Shown here: positions 1 through 6,041 of the stretch, in pieces
Layout of the letters: every line of letters begins with the position of its first letter
Position numbering within the stretch: position 1 is the stretch's first letter
Assembly (NCBI GenBank): GCA_964579765.1
Contig: CAZOIK010000278.1
Span: 1-9,040 of the forward strand
Reading direction: 5' to 3'
Length of the DNA stretch: 9,040 nt
Origin: DATNBT01 sp964579765
GTDB lineage: Bacteria; Acidobacteriota; Vicinamibacteria; Vicinamibacterales; CAVVIG01
The notes under the pieces: model-generated
What the model saw: only the letters and a program-made list of their open reading frames with translations
Database searches by the model: none
What the model was told of the DNA's origin: nothing
Program-made: the position numbers and the translations under genes

Positions 1-1
1 T

Positions 2-1423
2 GAGATGGTCGCCGAAGGTCCGTTCGTGCCGGCCACCCCGGCGCCGCAGGGCAGGGGACGCGGAGGCCCCGCGCCGGCGCCGCAAATCGTGCCCGCGCAC
101 TGTCGCATCGACGCCATCCTGCGGCCGTCGCCTGATTCCGAGATCGAAATGGAGCTGTGGTTGCCCGCCACCGTCGAAAACTCCGGCGTCGCGGGCTCAG
201 GCTGGAACGGCAAGTTCCAGTTCGTCGGCGGCGGCGGGTGGGCCGGCGTCATCAGCCTGCCCGCGATGGTGACGGCGCTGCAGGACGGCTACGCGACCGC
301 TTCGACGGACACGGGACACAAAGGCGGCAACGCGCTCTTCGCGATCGACCATCCCGATAAACTGATCGATTTCGCCTATCGCGCGGTGCACGATTCGACG
401 GTCACGACGAAGGCGCTGATTGCGAGGTACTACGGCCGTGCGCCGCGGCTGTCGTACTGGAACGGCTGCTCGACGGGCGGCCGTCAGGGCTTGATGGAGG
501 CGCAGAAATATCCGGACGACTTCGACGCCGTCATCGCCGGCGCGCCGGCCAACTATCAGACGCATCTGCACACCTGGGATCTCAGCGTGTCGGTGCCGGT
601 GCTGAACAATCCGGCCGAGGCGCTGTCGGCCGCGAAGCTCGAGATGCTCAACAAGGCTGCGCTCGCCGCGTGCGACGGCAACGACGGCGTCAAGGACGGC
701 ATCATCAACAACCCGCGGGTCTGCAAATTCGATCCCGCGGCGCTGCTCTGCAAGAACGGCGACGCGCCGGACTGTCTGACGGCGCCGCAACTCCAGGCCG
801 TGAAGCGCGTCTATGCGCCGGCGAAGACGAAGAGCGGCCAGTACGTGTTCCCGGGGAAGGAGCCCGGCAGCGAGACCGGCTGGGGCGGCGTGCTCGGCGG
901 ACGCATCGCGCCGGGCGTCTCGGTGGGATCGTTCCAGGTCGCCTACAACGACGCGAACTGGGACGCGAAGACGTTCGATCTCGATCGCGATCTGAAGATC
1001 GTGGACGAGAAGGTCGGCGCGCCCGTCAACGCGATCAACCCGGATCTGTCGGCGTTCAAGGCGCACGGCGGCAAGCTGCTCCTCTATCACGGCTGGAACG
1101 ACACGGCGATCTCGCCCGGCAACACGATCGACTACTACCAGAGCGTGGTGAAGAAGATGGGCGGGAAACAGGACGACCTCGTCCGGCTGTTCATGGCGCC
1201 CGGCATGCAGCACTGCGGCGGCGGCCCCGGTCCAAATCAAGTCAACTACATGGCCGTCATGGAGCGCTGGCGCGAAGGCGGCGTCGCCCCCGCGTCGATG
1301 GAAGCGGTCCACGTCACGAACAACCGTGTCGATATGACGCGCCCGCTGTGCCCGTACCCGCAGGTCGCAACGTACAAAGGCACCGGCAGCCCCAACGACG
1401 CCTCGAATTTCGTCTGCAGATAG
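2..1423 (+). CDS. Tannase/feruloyl esterase family alpha/beta hydrolase (5' partial)
   Basis: Predicted exported serine esterase of the tannase family, which also includes fungal-type feruloyl esterases and bacterial MHET hydrolase, so the substrate (gallate, ferulate or other aromatic ester) cannot be fixed. Counting from the Met at position 5, the nucleophile motif C-S-T-G-G-R-Q has Cys155 and Ser156, the acid is Asp366 in HGWND, and the base is His403 in MQHCGGG. Cys155 and Cys404 match the family disulfide that ties Ser and His together. The Asp-rich loop CDGNDGVKDG (223-232) matches the family calcium site in the lid. PAHCRI..LRPSPDSEIEMELWLP (about 31-54) and NGKFQFVGGGGWAG (about 68-81) are typical N-terminal blocks. 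The frame is open to the window edge. Family members normally carry a signal peptide and about 40 more residues before this point, so the Met at 5 is probably internal. The stop is TAG at 1421-1423. Confidence 0.93.
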   Translation, partial: EMVAEGPFVPATPAPQGRGRGGPAPAPQIVPAHCRIDAILRPSPDSEIEMELWLPATVENSGVAGSGWNGKFQFVGGGGWAGVISLPAMVTALQDGYATASTDTGHKGGNALFAIDHPDKLIDFAYRAVHDSTVTTKALIARYYGRAPRLSYWNGCSTGGRQGLMEAQKYPDDFDAVIAGAPANYQTHLHTWDLSVSVPVLNNPAEALSAAKLEMLNKAALAACDGNDGVKDGIINNPRVCKFDPAALLCKNGDAPDCLTAPQLQAVKRVYAPAKTKSGQYVFPGKEPGSETGWGGVLGGRIAPGVSVGSFQVAYNDANWDAKTFDLDRDLKIVDEKVGAPVNAINPDLSAFKAHGGKLLLYHGWNDTAISPGNTIDYYQSVVKKMGGKQDDLVRLFMAPGMQHCGGGPGPNQVNYMAVMERWREGGVAPASMEAVHVTNNRVDMTRPLCPYPQVATYKGTGSPNDASNFVCR

Positions 1424-1437
1424 CGATGGGTTCATCG

Positions 1438-1501
1438 GGTGATTTGGTGATCTCGTGATTGGCTGAGATCGCCAAATCACCAATCACCAAATTACCAAAT
1501 C
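1438..1501. repeat. AT-rich imperfect inverted repeat between genes
   Basis: The 83-bp gap between the esterase stop and the next start holds repeated variants of GGTGATTT and its complement CCAAATCAC. Left arm 1438-1463 reads as copies of tgattTGGTGAt. Right arm 1471-1496 reads as copies of CCAAATCA/CCAATCA/CCAAATTA at a spacing of 7-8 bp. The arms pair imperfectly over about 25 bases around a loop near 1464-1470. The base composition is far lower in G+C than the flanking genes. It may fold as a transcript hairpin, but there is no following T-run, so a terminator role is not claimed. It resembles the short intergenic repeats often seen in Acidobacteriota (from memory, not searched). Confidence 0.7.
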
Positions 1502-1506
1502 ACGCA

Positions 1507-2163
1507 ATGGCTCAATCTCTCCTCGCGAACAAGTTGCGTCTGAAACCGGGCATGCGCGTCGCCGTCGTCGGCGCGCCGGCGGACGTGTCACTCGCGGCGA
1601 GAGGGGTCACGGTCGAGAAGTCGCTCGAGAAAGACCTCGATCTGGTGCTGCTGTTCGCGAAGACGCAGAAACAGCTGCAGTCGCAGTGGGCGAGGGCGCT
1701 GGCGTCGGTGAAGCAGGACGGCGCCGTCTGGGTGTCGTATCCGAAGAAGAGTTCGGGCATCGAGACCGATTTGGGCATGGGCGAGTGGGACGCGACGAAC
1801 GGATCCGACTGGAATCCCGTCGCCATGATCGGGCTCGACGACACCTGGTCGGCGGTGCGGTTCAAGTACGCACCGGGCCTCGAGCAGGCGCGTCACGCGC
1901 GTCAGACGGAACCGATCCGAGATGCGGACGGCAGCGTCTGCGTCGATCGCGAGCGCCGCATCGTCACGCCGCCGCAGGACCTGCGGTCGCTGCTCGCGAA
2001 GCACGCGAAGGCGCGCTCGGCGTTCGACGCGCTGTCGTTCACCAACCGCAAGGAATTCGTCGTCTGGATCGTCGAGGCGAAGAAGCCCGAGACGCGCGCC
2101 GCCCGGCTGACGAAGACGGTCCAGATGCTCGCCGCAGGGAAGAAGAACCCGTCGGCCCGTTGA
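1507..2163 (+). CDS. DUF3052-like / YdeI-OmpD-associated (OmdA) domain fusion protein
   Basis: A 218-residue cytoplasmic protein with no signal peptide or membrane segment. The N-terminal part (about 5-120) resembles DUF3052. It has the opening LRLKPGMRVAVVGAPADV (10-27), a DLVLLFAKT strand, WVSYPKKSSG from Trp75 and the DDTWSAVRF block (Asp111-Phe118). The C-terminal part (about 155-213) resembles the YdeI/OmpD-associated family, with AFDALSFTNRKEFVVWI followed by EAKKPETRAARLTKTVQMLAAGKK. The OmdA family has been linked to bacteriocin tolerance in enterobacteria, but its biochemistry is not settled and no function is claimed here. The ATG at 1507 is chosen because conserved sequence starts a few residues later. 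An in-frame TTG at 1459 would add 16 residues translated from the inverted repeat. No convincing Shine-Dalgarno sequence precedes 1507, because that space is taken by the repeat. The gene converges with the carbonic anhydrase relic, with 25 bp between them. Confidence 0.85.
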   Translation: MAQSLLANKLRLKPGMRVAVVGAPADVSLAARGVTVEKSLEKDLDLVLLFAKTQKQLQSQWARALASVKQDGAVWVSYPKKSSGIETDLGMGEWDATNGSDWNPVAMIGLDDTWSAVRFKYAPGLEQARHARQTEPIRDADGSVCVDRERRIVTPPQDLRSLLAKHAKARSAFDALSFTNRKEFVVWIVEAKKPETRAARLTKTVQMLAAGKKNPSAR

Positions 2164-2188
2164 GGCTCCGGCAGCATCAGAGCCTGGA

Positions 2189-2728
2189 TCAAAAGATCGA
2201 TTTCTCGCCGGCGAACGTGGTCGCCGCGATGGCGGGCGTGATGCGGGCGAGCAGTCCGGTCAGGTGGCCCAGTTCGACGCCATCGATCGCGCCTTCGATG
2301 GCGCCGCAGGCGGTGTGCCCGTAGAGCAGGACGAGCCTGGCCCCGGCGGCGGCGCACGCAAACTCCAGGCTGCCGATCAGATCGTCGTTCACGATGTTTC
2401 CCGCGATCCGTGCGCTGAACATGTCGCCGATGCCGACGTCGAAGATGATCTCGGCAGGGGCGCGCGCACGGCGCTGCGCCGCGTAGTCTCGGGCGGCCAT
2501 CGAGCCGGCTCGGAAGCGCTGGTTCCCCTGCTTCAATTCCTCGAGCACCTGCCGAGGCGTCATGGCGTCGCGCTCGGCCTGTGTCAGCACACCGGCGGCC
2601 GTCGTTCCAATTTGCGCGCTCAACGACGCCGCGGTGGGAGCCAGGCACGCACCCATAGAGAGGGCGAGAAACTGCCGTCGATCGACTGCCGGAGTCGCCC
2701 GAGCGCCCGCGATCGACCTGACCTTCAC
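2189..2728 (-). pseudogene. Degraded beta-carbonic anhydrase, active-site segment deleted
   Basis: The translation is plainly that of a Tat-exported beta-carbonic anhydrase. It has a twin-arginine stretch DRRQFLALS, then LTQAERDAMTPRQVLEELKQGNQRFRAG, APAEIIFDVGIGDMFSARIAGNIVNDDLIGSLEFACAAAG, YGHTACGAI and ELGHLTGLLARI. The zinc ligands His138 and Cys141 (numbered from a GTG at 2728) are present. Between the Q-R-R-A-R stretch and A-P-A-E (near 2462-2470), however, the family has about 16-20 further residues ending in C-x-D-S-R, which supply the first zinc cysteine and the Asp-Arg dyad. Here they are absent and the frame is kept. The protein also stops at GEKSIF (stop 2189-2191), so the C-terminal helices are missing; no continuation was seen in the other two frames. 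There is no ATG before DRR (the codon is GTC); the nearest in-frame start is GTG at 2728. It lies 32 bp behind the LVIVD gene, in the same direction. Almost certainly not an active hydratase. Confidence 0.8.
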
Positions 2729-2760
2729 AGCTGGCGATATGTTGAGAGTGGCCGGAGCCG

Positions 2761-4071
2761 CTACCCTTCGTACTGCAGCACGTTCAGCCCCGCGTTCCAG
2801 TCGCTGCAGAAGATCATCCCGTCGCGCGTGACGAAGATGTCCGCGGTCTTCGCGGCCAGGTCGATGCCGGGCCGTGGATCGACCAGCCGCTTCGGCGTCG
2901 GCGGCAGCCACGACGCGATTTCCCTGGGCGAGAACTGGTCGCGGATGTCCCAGACGCGGACGCCCGCGATGTTGTAGGTGCCGAAGAGGATCTCCTCGCT
3001 CTGGAGCGACCCGGGCCGGTTCTCGTGCAGGTTGTGCGGGCCGAATGTGCCGATGCTGCAGAAGTCGCGGCCCGTCGGTGCCGGCAGCGTCGCAATCGGC
3101 ACGGGATTCTCCTTCGCGCGCACGTCCACGACGAACGTGTGGAACGCGCCCTTCGCGCACCGCTGCGCGTTCGCCTCGTCGGCGACGATGGCGAGCTGGC
3201 GGCCGGGGAGCGGCAGCGGCGTGTGCGTGCCGCCGGGGAAGGGCGGCGACCAGTTGATGTGCGACAGCAGCTTCGGCTTCGTCTTGTCGCTGAGGTCGTG
3301 GATGGTGAACCCGCCGTCCCGCCACGCGCCGTAGCCGTAGTCGCCGGCGACGATCATGTGATGCAGTGCGACGCGCTTGCCGGGCTGCAGCGTGGACGGC
3401 TCGCCGCCCGCGCGATACATGCCCGGCAGCCACCACTTCGACACGATCTCCGGCTTGGTGATGTTCTGCAGATCCACGACGGCCAGGATGTGATCCGTGT
3501 AGCCGTCGAAGTGGACCGCGAGGTACGCGTAGCGGCCGCCGGTCCACCACAGGCGGTTGATGCCGAAGCCGGGAATCTCGAGGAACGCGATCTCGCGCAT
3601 CTCGTTCGGCTTCGAGATGTCGTGGATGCTCAGCCCCGATCGGAACTTCTTCTTCTTCGTGATGCTGTCGGCGAGCGCGTTCTCGAAGTAGCCGCGCAGG
3701 TTGTCGTACGACTGCATGGCGACGATGTTGGCGCCGTTGGCGAGCAGGAGCAGATCGCCCGAGACCTGGAGGTGATGCGTGCGCGTGTCGTCGCCGCCGG
3801 TGAAGAAGCCGACCGGCTTCAGCCGCCGGGGATCCGCGGCGTCGAGAATCGTGACGCCGTTGCTGAACATGTGGCCGACGTAGATGTGCTGGCGGTTGTA
3901 CATCACCTGCACGCCGTCGGGCCGTCCGCCCTGGTCGCTATAAGAGATGTGGCGGATCTTCCGGCCGATGCCTTGCGGCGGGACCGGCGGGTCGGCGGCG
4001 AACGCGTCTGCCGGCAGCGCGGCTGCCGCGCCGAGCGCGAAGAGGCTCTTCAGATGATCGCGGCGGTTCAT
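2761..4071 (-). CDS. Tat-exported LVIVD-repeat beta-propeller protein
   Basis: A 436-residue secreted protein. The N-terminus MNRRDHLKSLFALGAAAALPADAFA has twin arginines, a hydrophobic core and an A-x-A site near residue 25, consistent with Tat export. The rest is a propeller of LVIVD-type units, each ending in a strand like G-V-T-I-L-D, at about 72-90, 147-165, 195-215, 254-272, 311-330 and 370-389. Conserved histidines recur at blade edges: His99-His100, His237-His238, His283 in GGTHTPLPLPGR, and His346/His349 in GPHNLHE. LVIVD propellers are common in outer-surface and periplasmic proteins and mostly lack a known reaction. The histidine pattern recalls the selenium-binding protein / methanethiol oxidase propellers, which is only a resemblance. 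It starts 57 bp after the PQQ gene stop, so the two are probably co-transcribed. No clear Shine-Dalgarno sequence is seen before the ATG. Confidence 0.85.
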   Translation of the reverse strand: MNRRDHLKSLFALGAAAALPADAFAADPPVPPQGIGRKIRHISYSDQGGRPDGVQVMYNRQHIYVGHMFSNGVTILDAADPRRLKPVGFFTGGDDTRTHHLQVSGDLLLLANGANIVAMQSYDNLRGYFENALADSITKKKKFRSGLSIHDISKPNEMREIAFLEIPGFGINRLWWTGGRYAYLAVHFDGYTDHILAVVDLQNITKPEIVSKWWLPGMYRAGGEPSTLQPGKRVALHHMIVAGDYGYGAWRDGGFTIHDLSDKTKPKLLSHINWSPPFPGGTHTPLPLPGRQLAIVADEANAQRCAKGAFHTFVVDVRAKENPVPIATLPAPTGRDFCSIGTFGPHNLHENRPGSLQSEEILFGTYNIAGVRVWDIRDQFSPREIASWLPPTPKRLVDPRPGIDLAAKTADIFVTRDGMIFCSDWNAGLNVLQYEG

Positions 4072-4099
4072 GATGATGCCGAGTCTACACGGGCTGCGT

Positions 4100-4126
4100 C
4101 TTCGTGCCCTTCGTGCCTTTGTGGTT
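4100..4126. repeat. 9-bp tandem repeat after the PQQ gene stop
   Basis: Three head-to-tail 9-bp units, CTTCGTGCC, CTTCGTGCC and TTTGTGGTT, fill much of the 57-bp gap between the dehydrogenase and the LVIVD gene. On the minus strand they read as copies of GGCACGAAG and begin two bases past the dehydrogenase stop codon. Related CACGAAGG tandem repeats recur between genes in several environmental phyla (from memory). No stem-loop or T-run typical of a terminator is seen, so read-through to the LVIVD gene is expected. Confidence 0.7.
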
Positions 4127-4128
4127 TC

Positions 4129-5985
4129 TCATTTCGGGGCAAACGCGAGCAGGACGTTGCCCGGCATGCCGTCGAAGCGCGAGTAGCCGGAGTTGACGAA
4201 GAGCATGCCGCCCGCGATGACGGCGCCGGCGCCGTCGAGCGATCCGCCGTGTCCCTTGACGCCGTTCACCGCGTCGTAGTCGCGCACGGTGTCGATGTCC
4301 CACACGACGTGGCCGTCCGCCGTGTCGAACGCGCGCAGATGGCCGTCGAGCGATCCGGAGAACACAAGGCCGGGGATGGCGCTGAGCGCCGCCGACTGCG
4401 CCGGGCTGCAGCCGCGCGGCGCGCCCGCGGGACACGGCTTGGGCTCCGCGAACCACACCTTGCGGCCGTCGGCGATCGCGAGCGCCGTCAGGCCGCCGCC
4501 CTGGTTCGGACTCAGGATGAAGCGCGCCGTGTCGCCCGGCTTGGGATTCGTGTTCGGAATCCGCACGACGTCCGAGACAGCGGCGTAGATCTTCGTGCCG
4601 TCGCTCGCCATGCCCCACTGCACGCCGCCGTTGACGCCGCCCTTGCCGACGCGCGTCTGCCACACGATCGCGCCCTCGCGCGCCGGATCCACCGCCGTGA
4701 CGACGCCCGACTTCTGGCCGGCGACGAGCAGATCGCGTCCGCCCGCGTTGACGAGCAGCGCCGACGATCCGAAATCGTAGTCCGGGCCCTTCTCGGCGGG
4801 ACAGTTGCCCGAGTTGTTGCCGCACGCGGAGTTGTACGCGTCGCCCGACGTGATCTGCTTCACCCAGCGGATGCGTCCCGTCTTGATGTCGAGCGCCATC
4901 AGCGCGTCGCTCGTCTTCGTCGGCGGCGTCGAGTAGTTGTCGCCCGTCGCGACGTAGACCAGGCCGCGCCTGGCGTCGATCGTCGGCGCCGACCAGATGC
5001 CCGCGCCCGACGGCCCGTAGATGTTCGTGCCCTTCGGCGTCTTGCCCATCAGCGTCGCCGGCCCGTCGATCGTGTACGTCTTCCACACCTGCGAGCCGTC
5101 CGCGAGCCGCAGCGCGACGAGGCTGCCGCGGAACGTGCAGCACTCGTACTGCGGCCCGAGCGCGCGGGCTTCTTCCCACGACGCCGTCGGGATGAACAGC
5201 ACGCCGTCGTGTTCGACCGCGCCGGCCGTGAGGCGCGTCGCTTCGTGCGCTTCGGGGCGCGCTTTCCAGATGAGCCGTCCCGTCGCGGCGTCGAGCGCGT
5301 ACGTCCAGCCGACGAGATCGTTGACGACGAGCCTGTCCTTCACGACGAGCATCGCCGAGCGCACGGGGCCGTCGGCCTGAAAGCTCCAGTGGATGCAGCC
5401 GCGCTCCGCGTCGAGCGCATAAACAACCCCACTCCCGCTGCCGACGAACACCGTGTCGCCGACGACCGTCGGCTCGTTGTAGGTGGACACCTCGCCGTCG
5501 AACGCGAACGCCCACTTCAGCGCGAGGCTATTCACCTGCGCCGGCGTGAGGCCCGCGGCCGCCGCCGACTGAAAGCGCGTGTTCGCGATCGTCGGGCTCC
5601 AGCCGTTCCACGATTGCGATGTGGTGTCCGCCTTCAGGCGGACCGTGCGATCGCTGCAGAACGCCGACGCCGGCGGCTCGGGCTCGGGCGCGTCGGTGCC
5701 GAGATACTGCGCGACCGCTTCGCGCTCGTCGCGCTTGAGCGGATACGCGACGCTCATCATCACGCCGCCGTCCAGCACGCGGAGAATCTTCTTCGCCGGC
5801 ATCTGCTGCAGCGCCGCCTTCGGCGGAATCCGCGCCGTCGTCTGATCGTGACACCCCGCGCACCGCGCGCGGTAGATCTGCTCGCCCGGCGTCTGCGCGC
5901 GCGCCCCGACCGCCGCCAGGAGCAAAATCGCAACAACCCCGAGAACCTTGAGAACCCCTGGAACCCCTGGAACCTCTGGAACCAT
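4129..5985 (-). CDS. Cytochrome c-PQQ propeller dehydrogenase, polyvinyl-alcohol-dehydrogenase-like
   Basis: A 618-residue periplasmic quinohaemoprotein. The signal peptide is about residues 1-30 (core VVAILLLAAVGARA, then Gln). A single-haem cytochrome domain follows, with CAGCH at 42-46 and candidate axial Met76 or Met77 in LDGGVMM. After a linker containing an in-frame repeat (112-122), a PQQ-type propeller runs from WNGWSPTIANTRFQ (126) to the C-terminus. Its blades carry strands such as VFVGSGSGVVYALDA, GLVYVATGD, LLVAGQKSGVVTAVD and VFSGSLDGHLRAFD. The adjacent Cys282-Cys283 pair in YECCTF is a mark of PQQ alcohol dehydrogenases, where it forms a vicinal disulfide. Cytochrome first, propeller second is the order in polyvinyl-alcohol dehydrogenases; the actual alcohol substrate is unknown. 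The ATG at 5985 is chosen because a GAGG lies 5 bases upstream and a signal peptide follows directly. An open frame continues up to 6114 but would place about 43 odd residues before the signal. Probable first gene of the minus-strand operon. Confidence 0.88.
   Translation of the reverse strand: MVPEVPGVPGVLKVLGVVAILLLAAVGARAQTPGEQIYRARCAGCHDQTTARIPPKAALQQMPAKKILRVLDGGVMMSVAYPLKRDEREAVAQYLGTDAPEPEPPASAFCSDRTVRLKADTTSQSWNGWSPTIANTRFQSAAAAGLTPAQVNSLALKWAFAFDGEVSTYNEPTVVGDTVFVGSGSGVVYALDAERGCIHWSFQADGPVRSAMLVVKDRLVVNDLVGWTYALDAATGRLIWKARPEAHEATRLTAGAVEHDGVLFIPTASWEEARALGPQYECCTFRGSLVALRLADGSQVWKTYTIDGPATLMGKTPKGTNIYGPSGAGIWSAPTIDARRGLVYVATGDNYSTPPTKTSDALMALDIKTGRIRWVKQITSGDAYNSACGNNSGNCPAEKGPDYDFGSSALLVNAGGRDLLVAGQKSGVVTAVDPAREGAIVWQTRVGKGGVNGGVQWGMASDGTKIYAAVSDVVRIPNTNPKPGDTARFILSPNQGGGLTALAIADGRKVWFAEPKPCPAGAPRGCSPAQSAALSAIPGLVFSGSLDGHLRAFDTADGHVVWDIDTVRDYDAVNGVKGHGGSLDGAGAVIAGGMLFVNSGYSRFDGMPGNVLLAFAPK
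5626..5643. repeat. Perfect palindromic hairpin element inside the PQQ gene
   Basis: GTCCGCC-TTCA-GGCGGAC, a perfect 7-bp inverted repeat with a 4-base loop, lies in the coding sequence of the dehydrogenase. On the coding strand it reads in frame as the segment around D-R-T-V-R-L-K-A-D-T-T (residues 112-122), in the linker between cytochrome and propeller. This peptide and its alternate-frame partner G-P-P-E-G-G-H-H recur, from memory, in unrelated predicted proteins of Acidobacteriota, which suggests a dispersed repeat rather than a family motif. Confidence 0.75.
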
Positions 5986-5993
5986 TGGAACCT
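5937..5993. repeat. 9-bp tandem array spanning the PQQ gene start and signal peptide
   Basis: Six 9-bp units plus a partial seventh. They read CCCCGAGAA, CCTTGAGAA, CCCCTGGAA twice, CCTCTGGAA and CCATTGGAA, then CCT. On the minus strand the period of three codons gives V-P-x and V-L-x triplets, so copy-number changes keep the frame. The start codon at 5985 lies inside one variant unit. The array covers residues 1-16 of the dehydrogenase. It also forms the upstream region of the divergent YVTN gene. Confidence 0.88.
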
Positions 5994-6013
5994 CGTATTT
6001 GAGGCGTAGTATA
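5985..6013. promoter_or_regulatory. Candidate divergent promoters with overlapping -10 boxes
   Basis: For the plus-strand YVTN gene, TTGGAA (5985-5990) and TAGTAT (6007-6012) are spaced by 16 bp and would start a transcript about 20 bases before the ATG at 6042. On the minus strand the same stretch gives TATACT (6013-6008), a good -10 box for the PQQ gene, but no convincing -35 is seen about 17 bp further. It is one of the few AT-rich spots in the region. The assignment rests on match to a sigma-70 consensus only. Confidence 0.35.
5991..5994 (-). promoter_or_regulatory. Ribosome binding site deciding the PQQ gene start
   Basis: GAGG on the minus strand, five bases before the ATG at 5985, supports this start over longer in-frame alternatives. 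Three of its four bases belong to the partial seventh unit of the 9-bp array. Confidence 0.5.
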
Positions 6014-6029
6014 GGGCCGTCAACTTCCC

Positions 6030-6035
6030 GGGAGG
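6030..6035 (+). promoter_or_regulatory. Strong Shine-Dalgarno site for the cytochrome-YVTN gene
   Basis: GGGAGG lies six bases before the ATG at 6042. This is the clearest ribosome binding site in the window and fixes that start. Confidence 0.8.
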
Positions 6036-6041
6036 CGATCG

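Noticed and set aside
5..7. Met at position 5 as the true start of the esterase
   Set aside because: The frame is open upstream, no signal peptide follows this Met, and family members have more N-terminal sequence.
197..1483. Long minus-strand open frame opposite the esterase
   Set aside because: Composition is that of a shadow frame (R/A/V-rich, no motif), while the plus strand holds a full catalytic triad.
1459..1506. TTG start giving the DUF3052-OmdA protein 16 extra residues
   Set aside because: The added residues are translated inverted repeat and are not family-like; ATG 1507 fits the conserved N-terminus better.
2163..2184. Possible bidirectional terminator, AGGCTC paired with GAGCCT, between the converging genes
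   Set aside because: The stem is only six base pairs with a 10-base loop and no T-run on either side; too weak to call.
5937..5993. CRISPR-like array
   Set aside because: The units are 9 bp, head-to-tail and without spacers, so it is a simple tandem repeat.
3025..6009. A 994-codon open frame on the plus strand, antisense to the PQQ and LVIVD genes
   Set aside because: Its translation is Arg-, Ala- and Val-rich with no recognisable domain, as expected opposite GC-rich genes. Both minus-strand genes have clear families, motifs and signal peptides.
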